Below are positions 9,180-19,416 of a stretch of 64,000 bases of DNA, in pieces. The translations under genes were made by a program, and so were the position numbers. Each line of letters opens with the position of its first letter. The first letter of the stretch is position 1. The notes under the pieces were generated by a model. That model made no database searches, was not told the origin of the DNA, and saw only the letters and a program-made list of their open reading frames with translations. Location of the stretch: positions 1 through 64,000 of the forward strand of contig JBIQLN010000002.1 in assembly GCA_044464225.1 (NCBI GenBank), read 5' to 3'. This DNA comes from 66-474 sp044464225. Lineage in GTDB: Bacteria > Pseudomonadota > Gammaproteobacteria > Xanthomonadales > Rhodanobacteraceae.

Positions 9180-9746
9180 TCAGGCCACGCCGATCACGCT
9201 GGCGAGCAGTGCCGCGACGATCAGGTTGACAAAGACCAGCAGCAGGAACACCAGCACGCCGCCGGCCAGTGGAATTTCGAGCGCGCGGCGCAACACCCCG
9301 ACCCAGGCACAGAACTGCCAGATCACCAGCGCCGCAATCGCCAGCATCACCGGCGTCTGGTGGCCGGTCACTTCCGGCAAACGCGCGGGATCGGCCACCA
9401 TCTGCTGCTGCCACGCCTTCACCGGAAGCAGCAGCGTCAACAGGTTCTTGGCCAGCCCGAACAGCAGGTATATCGCCGCGAGCGCAGTGGTCGTCTGCAC
9501 GAAGCGTTCGGGCTTGTTGGTGCCGCGCAACAACAGGAACACCAGCCAGACCATCGCCAACCCGCCGACGAACGCCCCGGCGATCAACGCCGGTTTGACG
9601 CCATCATGGAGGTTGAATGCCACCTGCAGCGCACCGCATGCCACCAGCAGCGCGACCAGCAATCGCGGCGAATACGGCATGTCCTCCGGCCCGCGCCGGA
9701 ACAGGCTGATGTCGCGCAGGCTGGCGAGGAATGCGAGCAAGGTCAC
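9180..9746 (-). CDS. five-helix inner-membrane protein of unknown function
   Basis: 188 residues with about five hydrophobic segments (roughly 28-46, 52-73, 85-105, 130-150, 160-187). The N-terminal cytoplasmic stretch MTLLAFLASLRDISLFRRGP is amphipathic. I recognise no domain. Its ATG overlaps the adk stop by 4 nt (ATGA), so translation is coupled to adk, and mpl follows 15 nt later. Conserved placement between adk and mpl may hint at an envelope role, but that is inference. Confidence 0.75.
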   Translation of the reverse strand: MTLLAFLASLRDISLFRRGPEDMPYSPRLLVALLVACGALQVAFNLHDGVKPALIAGAFVGGLAMVWLVFLLLRGTNKPERFVQTTTALAAIYLLFGLAKNLLTLLLPVKAWQQQMVADPARLPEVTGHQTPVMLAIAALVIWQFCAWVGVLRRALEIPLAGGVLVFLLLVFVNLIVAALLASVIGVA

Positions 9747-10324
9747 GCGCTGGCGGGTGCGCGCGCGCGCAACGCGGCGAGCACGCGATCGCCGATGGCC
9801 TCGATCGCACCGACGCCGTCGATTTCGGTCAGGAGCCCGCGCTGCGCATAGAAGTCCGCCACCGGCGCGGTCTGTTCCGCATACACGGCGAGGCGCTTGC
9901 GTACCGTTTCCGGATTGTCGTCGGCGCGGTGTTCCTGCTCGAAGCGGATCTCGCAGCGCTTGACGATGTCCGCATCGGGCACGTTCAACTTCACCACCGC
10001 GTGCAGCGGCTGGCCGACCCGTGCCAGCAACGCATCCAGCGCGTTCGCTTGCGCGACGTTGCGGGGGTAGCCATCCAGGATGAAACCGGGCTTGGTGTCG
10101 GGCTGCGCGAGGCGCTCTTCCAGCAGGCCCAGCACGATGTCGTCGGAAACCAGTTGTCCGGCTTCCATCACGGCTTTCGCCTGCAATCCCAGCGGCGTGC
10201 CGGCCTTGACGGCCGCGCGCAGCAGATCGCCGGTGGAGATGTGCGCGATGCCGAGTTCCACCTTCAGCCGCTTGGCCTGGGTGCCCTTGCCCGAACCGGG
10301 CGCGCCGAGCAATACGATGCGCAT
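9743..10324 (-). CDS. adk: adenylate kinase
   Basis: Interconverts ATP + AMP and two ADP. The 193-residue protein opens with the P-loop GAPGSGKGTQ (8-17), then the AMP-binding STGDLLRAAV, GFILDGYPRN and the RADDNPETVRKRL segment. It is the short form: the zinc-type LID insertion of about 25-30 residues found in E. coli Adk is absent, as usual in Xanthomonadales. Divergent from pfp across a 120-nt gap, and the stop overlaps the next gene. Confidence 0.96.
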   Translation of the reverse strand: MRIVLLGAPGSGKGTQAKRLKVELGIAHISTGDLLRAAVKAGTPLGLQAKAVMEAGQLVSDDIVLGLLEERLAQPDTKPGFILDGYPRNVAQANALDALLARVGQPLHAVVKLNVPDADIVKRCEIRFEQEHRADDNPETVRKRLAVYAEQTAPVADFYAQRGLLTEIDGVGAIEAIGDRVLAALRARAPASA

Positions 10325-10444
10325 GCCTTTCCTTCGTCGGCCCGCAGCAATTGCGGCGCCTTCAATACAAAATTGCCGATTGGCGGGTTACGCTAATGGC
10401 TGCGCAACCACCCCGTCAACGCCGCGCCAGGAAGGGAACCCCGC

Positions 10445-11731
10445 ATGCACGCGACCCCGAAAACGACAGGCCCGGCATCACCGGGCAAGCTATTGTACGC
10501 GCAGTCCGGTGGCGTCACGGCCGTGATCAACGCCACGGCCGCGGCGGTGGTCGAAGTTTGCCGCAAGCACAAGGTCGTGGCCTATGCCGCGCGCAACGGC
10601 ATCCTCGGCGCGCTGCGCGAGGACCTGATCGACACCACGAAGGAATCCCCGGCCGCGATCCGTGCGCTCGCCCACACCCCCGGCGGCGCCTTCGGCTCAT
10701 GCCGCGTGAAGCTGAAGTCGCTGGAAGAGGACCGCGCGCGTTACAAGCGCCTGATCGAAGTCTTCCGCACCCACGAGATCCGCTGGTTCCTCTACAACGG
10801 CGGCAACGATTCGGCCGACACCGCGCTGAAGCTGTCGAAGCTCGGCAAGGCGATGGGCTATGACATCCGCTGCATCGGCGTACCGAAAACCGTCGACAAC
10901 GATCTCGCCGTCACCGACTGCTGCCCCGGCTTCGGCTCGGTCGCGAAATACACGGCGGTGTCCCTGCGCGAGTGCGCGCTGGACGTGATGTCGATGATGG
11001 ACACCTCCACCAAGGTGTTCGTGATGGAAGTGATGGGCCGCCACGCCGGCTGGATCGCGGCGTCCGCCGGCCTCGCGGGCGAGGGCCCCGGCGATGCGCC
11101 GCACATGATCCTGTTCCCCGAACTGGAATTCGATCCGGAGAAATTCCTCGCTCGCGTGCGCGAAACGGTCGATCGCGTGGGTTGCTGCGTGATCGCGGCC
11201 AGCGAAGGCATCAAGTACGCCGACGGCAAGTTCGTCGCCGACGCGCACGCCGGCACCGACGCCTTCGGACATACGCAACTTGGCGGCGTCGCGCCGGCGC
11301 TGGCCGGCATGGTGCGCGACAAGCTGAAGCTGAAGACCCACTGGGCAATGCCCGATTACCTGCAGCGCTCGGCGCGCCACATCGCCTCCAAGACCGACCT
11401 CGACCAGGCGCTCGCGGTCGGCAAGGCGGCGGTGGAACTGGCGCTCGCCGGCGAAAATGCGGTGATGCCGGTGATTGCGCGCACGTCCGATTCACCGTAC
11501 CGCTGGAAGATCGAGACCGCCAAACTCGACAAGATCGCCAACCGCGAAAAGAAACTGCCGCGCGGGTTCATCTCGAAGGACGGCTTCCACATCACGGCTG
11601 CCGCGCGCCGCTACCTCTCGCCCCTGATCCGCGGCGAAGCACCGCCCCCCTATGGCAAGGACGGTCTGCCGGAATACGTCACGCTGAAGAACGTGCCGGT
11701 CAAGCAAAAGCTGCCCGCGTTCGACCTGTAG
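10445..11731 (+). CDS. pfp: pyrophosphate-dependent 6-phosphofructokinase
   Basis: Reversibly phosphorylates fructose-6-phosphate with pyrophosphate. The 428-residue protein has SGGVTAVINA near 21-30, the GGNDS motif (119-123) where ATP-dependent enzymes have GGDGS, PKTVDNDL (147-154) with the lysine that marks PPi use, and MGRHAGWIA near 206. It is longer than the 320-residue ATP-PFKs, as expected. Its TAG stop (11729-11731) lies inside the terminal GTAGGTTGG of a palindromic repeat. Together with hppA and ppa in this window it points to PPi-linked glycolysis. Confidence 0.95.
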   Translation: MHATPKTTGPASPGKLLYAQSGGVTAVINATAAAVVEVCRKHKVVAYAARNGILGALREDLIDTTKESPAAIRALAHTPGGAFGSCRVKLKSLEEDRARYKRLIEVFRTHEIRWFLYNGGNDSADTALKLSKLGKAMGYDIRCIGVPKTVDNDLAVTDCCPGFGSVAKYTAVSLRECALDVMSMMDTSTKVFVMEVMGRHAGWIAASAGLAGEGPGDAPHMILFPELEFDPEKFLARVRETVDRVGCCVIAASEGIKYADGKFVADAHAGTDAFGHTQLGGVAPALAGMVRDKLKLKTHWAMPDYLQRSARHIASKTDLDQALAVGKAAVELALAGENAVMPVIARTSDSPYRWKIETAKLDKIANREKKLPRGFISKDGFHITAAARRYLSPLIRGEAPPPYGKDGLPEYVTLKNVPVKQKLPAFDL

Positions 11732-11824
11732 GTTGGCGCTGAGCCGGCTTCACCGGCGAAGCCCAACGAGCGCCAGACATCCCATTGCGCTTGATTCGCA
11801 GAAAACGCGGATTGGCGCAACCTG
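11728..11824. repeat. palindromic intergenic repeat, copy 1 (GTAGGTTGG family)
   Basis: Starts GTAGGTTGGCGCTGAGCCGG and contains an internal arm AAGCCCAACGAG; the right end reads GGCGCAACCT, a degraded form of the CCCAACCTAC end seen in copy 2. About 97 bp. It follows the last sense codons of pfp so closely that the pfp stop TAG belongs to the repeat. Confidence 0.8.
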
Positions 11825-11834
11825 GTGCAAACCC

Positions 11835-11936
11835 GTAGGTTGGCGCTGAGCCGGATTCATCCGGCGAAGCCCAACGAGTGGCAGACATTCCATGTTGGGC
11901 TTCATCCGCAAAGAACGCGGATTCAGCCCAACCTAC
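11835..11936. repeat. palindromic intergenic repeat, copy 2 (GTAGGTTGG family)
   Basis: A 102-bp element with inverted ends GTAGGTTGG (11835) and CCAACCTAC (ending 11936), and inner arms AAGCCCAACGAG and TGTTGGGCTT. It is a direct tandem neighbour of copy 1. On the minus strand the TAG inside its right end is the stop codon of the ICL-like gene. Confidence 0.85.
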
Positions 11937-12763
11937 ACCGCGCCCTCGAACAAGCCGTTCAATTCACCGTGGCTGGCGTTGTCGGCGAACCCGTCGAACC
12001 GCCCATCCGCCAGACCGCGCGCGGCGCGCAGGAATCCACCCCATGCCGAACCGGCCAGCGCCCCGCCCACGCTGATGCGACGCACGCCGAGCATGGCAAA
12101 GTCCTGCAGGGACGAAGGCACCGCGCGACCGACCAGCACGTTCACCGGTTTCGGCGCGACGGCATCGACGATCGCACGGATCTCGTCCGGCTTGCCCGCG
12201 CCGGGTGCGTACAGGCAATCGGCGCCCGCTTCGGCATAGGCGCGCAGGCGCCTGATCGATTCGTTCAACGGATCGGCATGGCCGACCAGGAAGCATTCGG
12301 CGCGGCCGATCAGCATCACGTCCTCACCCGACGCGTCGATGGCGGCGCGCGCCGCGCGCATGCGTGCGACCGCTTCGTCGAAGTCGTACAGCGGCTGCAC
12401 GGCGTCACCGGTGGAATCCTCGATCGACAATCCCGCCACCCCCGTTTCGATGCAGCGGCGCACGTTCTTCTGCAAACCATCGATGTCGCCGGCGTGGCCA
12501 TCCTCGAAATCGGCATTGACCGGCAGCCCGGTGGCTTCGACGATTTCGCGGCAATGCGCCAGCACCGCTTCCACGTCCATCGCGTTGTCGGGATGCGCGC
12601 GGGACCACGCGAAGCCGGAACTGGTGGTCGCCAGCGCCTTGAAGCCCAGCCCCTCGAGCGCGCGGGCCGAACCGGCATGCCACGGATTCGGAATCAGGAA
12701 GCAACCCGATTCGTGCAGCTTGCGGAAGGCCGCGCGGCGCGCGGCGTAGCGGTGGTCGTTCAT
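11933..12763 (-). CDS. isocitrate lyase/phosphoenolpyruvate mutase family protein
   Basis: 276-residue TIM-barrel enzyme of the short ICL/PEP-mutase group. Visible motifs are the FLIPNPWHAGSARALEG start of the barrel, ATTSSGFAWS, DFEDGHAGD (the Mg2+-binding acidic loop), SIEDS and GRAECF. The KKCGH-type lyase loop is not seen, so isocitrate lyase or methylisocitrate lyase activity is doubtful; oxaloacetate or phosphonate chemistry is possible. The ATG at 12763 is preceded by AAGGAG. The stop codon lies within the adjacent palindromic repeat. Convergent with pfp. Confidence 0.85.
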   Translation of the reverse strand: MNDHRYAARRAAFRKLHESGCFLIPNPWHAGSARALEGLGFKALATTSSGFAWSRAHPDNAMDVEAVLAHCREIVEATGLPVNADFEDGHAGDIDGLQKNVRRCIETGVAGLSIEDSTGDAVQPLYDFDEAVARMRAARAAIDASGEDVMLIGRAECFLVGHADPLNESIRRLRAYAEAGADCLYAPGAGKPDEIRAIVDAVAPKPVNVLVGRAVPSSLQDFAMLGVRRISVGGALAGSAWGGFLRAARGLADGRFDGFADNASHGELNGLFEGAV

Positions 12764-12853
12764 TTGCTGCTGCTCCTTCTGGATCGCGGCGTAACCCGGA
12801 GCCGTGCATTCTAGGCGCATCGAACGGCCACCACGGACCGGTCCGATGCCCAC

Positions 12854-12881
12854 TGGTCAGCCGCGGGACCCGCGCTATACT
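12854..12881 (+). promoter_or_regulatory. candidate hppA promoter
   Basis: A -10 TATACT (12876-12881) preceded at 16 nt by a weak -35 TGGTCA (12854-12859), about 45 nt upstream of the hppA start. The -10 is good, the -35 poor. Confidence 0.45.
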
Positions 12882-12925
12882 CGCGGGAATGCCCGTTGCG
12901 GGTTTGCGCTGAAGGGGTTGTCCCA

Positions 12926-14986
<2,061 letters not shown>

Positions 14987-15004
14987 TCGACGTTGCAGCA
15001 TTGA

Positions 15005-15039
15005 ACGAAAAGCCCCGCACCCGCGGGGCTTTTCGTTTT
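15005..15039 (+). terminator. intrinsic terminator after hppA
   Basis: A perfect 14-bp stem (ACGAAAAGCCCCGC / GCGGGGCTTTTCGT) with a 4-nt loop, and T-rich sequence following. It begins 18 nt after the hppA stop. Confidence 0.9.
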
Positions 15040-15127
15040 GGCCGTCATGCGCCAGTTGAAGCAAACGCGATCCGCCCGCAAGATGGGCGCGCCGCCCGCC
15101 AGCGGCCGCGGCGCAAGGGGAAGCCAT

Positions 15128-15670
15128 TTGATCTACGCATTGATCCTGCTGCTGGTCGCGGTCGGCGCGATCCTGCTGTTCAACCGGCTGGTGCGCCTGC
15201 GCAACCAGGTGCACGTGGCGTGGAGCGACGTCGACGTGCAGTTGCAGCGCCGGCACGACCTGGTGCCGATGCTGGTCGAGACCGTGAAGGGTTACGCCCA
15301 CCACGAACAAGGCCTGCTCGAACGGATCGTCGAGGAACGCAGCGCTGCCCTCAAGGCCGTCTCACCGGCCGCACGCGGCGCCCCTGAAACGGCGCTGGGC
15401 CAGGGGCTGGGGCGCCTGCTCGCGCTGGGGGAGGCCTACCCCGACCTCAAGGCCAACGGCAACTTCAGCCAGCTTTCGAGCCAACTGGTGCAAGTGGAAG
15501 ACACGCTGCAGCACGCACGCCGCTTCTACAACGGCTCGGTGCGCGAGTACAACACCGCGCTCGAAACCTTTCCGACACTGCTGATCGCCCGGGCACTCGC
15601 CTTCAAGCCGGCCGAATTCTTCGCCGCCGAAGCCGACGCCCGCGCGAACGTCGCGGTCGACCTTGGCTGA
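15128..15670 (+). CDS. lemA: LemA family protein
   Basis: 180 residues with a single N-terminal membrane anchor (LIYALILLLVAVGAILLF) and then the LemA helical domain: NRLVRLRNQV..AWSDVDVQLQRRHDLVP near 25-52, the LKANGNF.QLS.QL region and YN..VREYNT near 140. The function of LemA is unclear; it often accompanies DUF2207 or TPM proteins, as here. I chose the TTG at 15128 because AAGGGGAAG precedes it and the anchor follows at once; the frame is also open from ATG 15047. Its end overlaps or abuts the next gene, indicating an operon. Confidence 0.85.
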   Translation: MIYALILLLVAVGAILLFNRLVRLRNQVHVAWSDVDVQLQRRHDLVPMLVETVKGYAHHEQGLLERIVEERSAALKAVSPAARGAPETALGQGLGRLLALGEAYPDLKANGNFSQLSSQLVQVEDTLQHARRFYNGSVREYNTALETFPTLLIARALAFKPAEFFAAEADARANVAVDLG

Positions 15671-15683
15671 CGGGAGCCTCCCG

Positions 15684-17558
15684 ATGCGTGCACGCTGCGC
15701 GGCCCTGCTGTCCACCCTCCTCGTTTTGCTGGTCTGCACCGGCGCCGCGCGCGCGCAGGAGCGGATCCTCGACTACCACAGCGACATCGCGATCGCCGCC
15801 GACGGCAGCCTGGACGTGACCGAACACATCCGCGTGGTGGCCGAAGGCAATCGCATCCGCCACGGCATCTATCGCGATTTCCCCACCGACTACCGCGACC
15901 GGCAGCACAACCGTTACGTGGTCGGCTTCGAGGTGCTCGACGCCACGCTGGACGGCGCCGCGACGGACTGGCACGGCGAGCGCCGCAGCAACGGCGTCCG
16001 CGTGTACCTCGGCGACAAGCACACGGTCATTCCGTCCGGCGAACACACATTCACCTTGCACTACCGCGTTACCCGCGAGCTGGGTTTCTTCGCCGATCAC
16101 GACGAGCTGTTCTGGAACGTCAACGGCACTGGCTGGGACTTCGACATCGCCAGGGCGAGCGCCAGCGTGCGCCTGCCAACCGCCGTCCCCGCGGACCAGC
16201 TCGAGGCTTCGGGCTACACGGGTACGCAAGGTTCGACGCAGCAGGCGTTGACCGCAACGGTGCAGGCTGGCGGCGCCGACTACACGACGACGCGCGCGCT
16301 GGGTCCCGGCGAAAACCTCAGCATCGTGCTCGACTTCCCGAAGGGTGTGGTCGCGGCGCCGACCGCCTCGCGCAAGGCGATGTGGCTGCTGCACGACAAC
16401 CGCAACCTGCTCTGGGGACTGCTCGGGCTGGCGGTGCTGTGGGCGTATTACCTCGCGATGTGGAATCGCCACGGCCGCGATCCCGCGGCCGGGCCGAAGG
16501 TCGCCGAGTACGAACCGCCTGACGGCGACTCCGCCGCCGCGCTGCGCTTCGTGCGGCGGATGGGCTACGACAACACCTGTTTCACCGCCGGCATCCTCGG
16601 CATCGCCGCCAAGGGCGGATTGACCATCGAGCGCCGCGACGACAGGAAATGGCTGGCGCGGCGCGCGGACCGCGATCCCATCGCCGCGCTCACCGGTCCC
16701 GAGAAGGCACTGCGCGATGCGTTGTTCGAGGGCGGCGACGAACTCGTGTTCGAGCAGGCGAACCACGTGCGCGTGCAGGCCGCCAGCAAGGCATTCAAGA
16801 CCGCATTGAAAGTGCGCTTCGAAAAGCAATATTTCCTCACCAACTACAAGTACCTGCTGCCAGGGCTCGCGATCACCGTGGCGACCGCATGGCTGGCATC
16901 GCTCGGTGGCGGCGCCGACACGGCCGGTCTGCTTCTGTGGCTCGCCGGCTGGAGTTGCGGTGTTGCCTTCCTGCTCAACGCCGCGCTCCAGGCGGGCAGC
17001 GGCAAGGGCGCGTTCGGCGCGTGGTTCCTGGTGCTGGTTTTCAGCGCCGGCGAAATCTTCGGTCTGATCGGGCTTGCGCAGCTTGCAGGCTACGCGGCGA
17101 TCCCGATCTTCCTCGCGCTCATCGCCACCAACATCGCCTTCTGGTTCTGGATGCGCGCACCCACGCAACTCGGCGCCAAGCTGCTCGATCGCATCAACGG
17201 CTTCCGCTGGTACCTGGGCGTCGCAGAGAAGCAGGAACTGGATGCCCGCTACCGGCCCGAATCCCGCCCCGACCTGTTCGCGACCTACCTGCCCTATGCG
17301 CTGGCGCTCGGCGTCGGCAATGAATGGGCCGAGCGTTTCGCCGAAGCGTTGACGCCGGCGCAGATGCAGGCGGCGCAACCCGGCTGGTACAGCGGGGGCG
17401 ATACCAGCAGCTTCACCGGCGCGAGTTTCGCCAGCTTCACCAGCGACATGTCTTCGGGCTTCGCCGGTGCGATCGCATCATCCTCGGTGGCGCCCGGCTC
17501 CGGCGGGGGCGGTGGATCAGGCGGCGGTGGCGGGGGCGGCGGTGGAGGCGGCTGGTGA
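15684..17558 (+). CDS. DUF2207 membrane protein, first copy
   Basis: 624 residues: signal peptide (1-26, ending GAARAQE), an extracytoplasmic DUF2207 beta domain (about 27-215, with HGIYRDFPTDYRDR near 60), a transmembrane helix near 235, a cytoplasmic region, further helices near 385-410, 420-440 and 450-490, and a C-terminal tail of glycines and serines ending in GW. The tail (roughly the last 30 residues, GGGGSGGG-like) is typical of this family. The role is unknown. It sits between lemA and a second DUF2207 gene that starts on a GTGA overlap with its stop. Confidence 0.88.
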   Translation: MRARCAALLSTLLVLLVCTGAARAQERILDYHSDIAIAADGSLDVTEHIRVVAEGNRIRHGIYRDFPTDYRDRQHNRYVVGFEVLDATLDGAATDWHGERRSNGVRVYLGDKHTVIPSGEHTFTLHYRVTRELGFFADHDELFWNVNGTGWDFDIARASASVRLPTAVPADQLEASGYTGTQGSTQQALTATVQAGGADYTTTRALGPGENLSIVLDFPKGVVAAPTASRKAMWLLHDNRNLLWGLLGLAVLWAYYLAMWNRHGRDPAAGPKVAEYEPPDGDSAAALRFVRRMGYDNTCFTAGILGIAAKGGLTIERRDDRKWLARRADRDPIAALTGPEKALRDALFEGGDELVFEQANHVRVQAASKAFKTALKVRFEKQYFLTNYKYLLPGLAITVATAWLASLGGGADTAGLLLWLAGWSCGVAFLLNAALQAGSGKGAFGAWFLVLVFSAGEIFGLIGLAQLAGYAAIPIFLALIATNIAFWFWMRAPTQLGAKLLDRINGFRWYLGVAEKQELDARYRPESRPDLFATYLPYALALGVGNEWAERFAEALTPAQMQAAQPGWYSGGDTSSFTGASFASFTSDMSSGFAGAIASSSVAPGSGGGGGSGGGGGGGGGGGW

Positions 17559-19356
17559 AGCCTACGGGGGGCCACCGACGGATCGCGTGCCTCCTGTGTT
17601 CCGTCGCCTTGGCGATCTTTGCGACCGGAACCTTTGCGCAAACCGCGGTACCGGACGATGACGCGCCGGCCATCCTCTCGCGCGAAACGAAGATCCATGT
17701 CCACTACGACGGTTCGCTCGACGCCAGCGAGACGACCCGCGTCAACGCCGCGGCGCCCGTCGTGTTCCATCGCGACCTGGTGTTTCCGGGGCGACACACG
17801 GGCGTCAAGGACGTGTTCGTCATGGGAGCTGAAGAGGACGGCCGCACGATCAACGCCGACGTGACGCAGCTCGGCGATGGCGTGCGCATCAGCGTCCATC
17901 CGACCCGCCGAACCGGACCGCGGGTGTTCCAGCTCGAATACCGGGTCCTGTACGGCGTCACCGGTCACTTCCGCAACACGCTGTACTGGCCCATGGCGGT
18001 GGACGGCAACCGGCTGCCGGTGCAACGCGCGAGCCTGCGCGTGAGGCTTCCGGAAGAAGCGCCTTCCGACCAGATCCACGCCCAGGCCCAACTCGACGGC
18101 GCCGAGCCTGCGGACCCGGCCAGCCACAATCCGGTCAGCGGCACCCACGTGTCACTCGCATGGCCGCAAGGCGCGTTGCGCCCGGTCACACCCTCTCCGC
18201 GGTGATCACGTATCCGGAAGTATCCGATTCGTCCCCGGTAACGCTTGTGCCGCGCGGTCCGGCATGGTTGTTCAATGGCCCGCTCTGGCTGGGGATGCTG
18301 GCCCTCTACTACCTGGCGGCGAAGTTCTTCTTCATCAGCGGCGGCGACGGCAAGCCGGTGATCGCGGAATACGAACCGCCCTCCGGCTGGTCCGCCGGCG
18401 CCATGCGATTGCTGTGGCACGGCACCAGGGACCGCAAGTGCTTCGCCACCGGCCTGCTCGGCGTCGCGGCCAAGGAGGGACTGAACCTCGACCGGCAGGC
18501 CGACGGCAGCTGGGTCGCGACGCGCGCGGGCGCCGATCTGATCCCCACGCTGACGGCCGACGAGAACTCGCTGCGCTCCGCCCTGTTCGCATTCGGGCAC
18601 ACGGCACCGTTTTCGGACACCAACGCCGACAGCATCGGCGTGGCCGAATTGAAATACCGGCGCGCCGTCGAAAACCGCTGCGCGCGCGAGCGCCCACTGG
18701 ATCCGGCCTTCCTGCTGATTCCGGGCTGGCTGATCGCACTGCCGGGCGCCGCACTGCTGTTCTTCGGCGCCGACCCGCGCTTCGCGATTTTCGCCGAGAT
18801 CTTCCTGCCGACGCTCCTGGCCGGGACCGCCGTGGCAATGCTCATCGGCCTGCTGCCCAAGCAGATCCTGCGCGCGATACGCCCGCAGGCGATCGTGGTG
18901 GCGCTGATCTGCGCGGCCGGGCTGCTGTTTGGCGCCGGACGTGCGGACTGGCTCGCGGGCGCGGCGCTGCTGGCCGGCCAGGTAGCCGCAAGCTGGTGGC
19001 TGCCTCGCCAGCCTCGCAGGGACACATCGCTGCTGCGCCGGCTCCGTGGCTTCCGCTGGTACCTCGGCACGGCCGAGCAGCAGGACATGGACGCCCGCTA
19101 CAAACCCTCGCTGCATCCCGAATTGCAGGCCAGCCTGCTGCCGTACGCGATGGCCATGGACGTGGAAGTGGCGTGGAACGCACGCTTCGCGGGGGAAGTC
19201 GCGAAGACCACGCGGCAAGCGGATTTCATGGCCAGCCTCAACCCCGGCCACGAGGGAGCCGCGCTGGATCTGCTGGCGTTTGCCGAAGCGATGTCGAAAC
19301 AGTCCGGCATGCGGGCCGGCGCTCCCGAAGCCGGCACGCTGACTTCAGGCACATAA
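17555..19356 (+). pseudogene. DUF2207 membrane protein, second copy, frameshifted
   Basis: Paralogue of the preceding gene. It starts at GTG 17555, overlapping the upstream stop (GTGA), with a signal peptide ending GTFAQ. Frame one runs to 18205 (DUF2207 beta domain, ending QGALRPVTP...), and the rest continues in another frame to 19356 (membrane helices, EYEPPSGWSAG, FRWYLGTAEQQDMDARYKP). The total of 1802 nt is one short of a multiple of three. By analogy with the first copy (ALGPGENLS) the junction should read ALAPGHTLS, so one G is missing right after 18178. It lacks the Gly-rich tail. Either a true decay or a single-base sequencing error. Confidence 0.75.
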
Positions 19357-19366
19357 CCCGAACGCC

Positions 19367-19391
19367 CAACCGTGCCAAGCTGGCACGGTTG
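19367..19391 (+). terminator. stem-loop between DUF2207 and prolyl oligopeptidase genes
   Basis: Perfect 11-bp stem CAACCGTGCCA / TGGCACGGTTG with a 3-nt loop, 10 nt after the upstream stop and 25 nt before the next start. No T-run follows, so termination is uncertain. Confidence 0.5.
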
Positions 19392-19416
19392 CCTACTCCA
19401 CCCGAGGAGCCTACCC

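Noticed and set aside
7128..9851. Long plus-strand frame (about 900 codons) opposite the LON, mpl and membrane-protein genes
   Set aside because: His/Arg/Gln-rich shadow; the minus strand encodes complete conserved enzymes.
11728..11936. The repeat pair considered as a CRISPR array or phage attachment site
   Set aside because: Only two imperfect units of about 100 bp with inverted ends, no spacers, no cas or integrase genes.
17470..17558. Poly-glycine tail of the first DUF2207 protein as a possible sequencing or frameshift artefact
   Set aside because: Gly/Ser-rich ends are typical of DUF2207 and TPM proteins, and the frame ends in a coupled GTGA start, so it is genuine.
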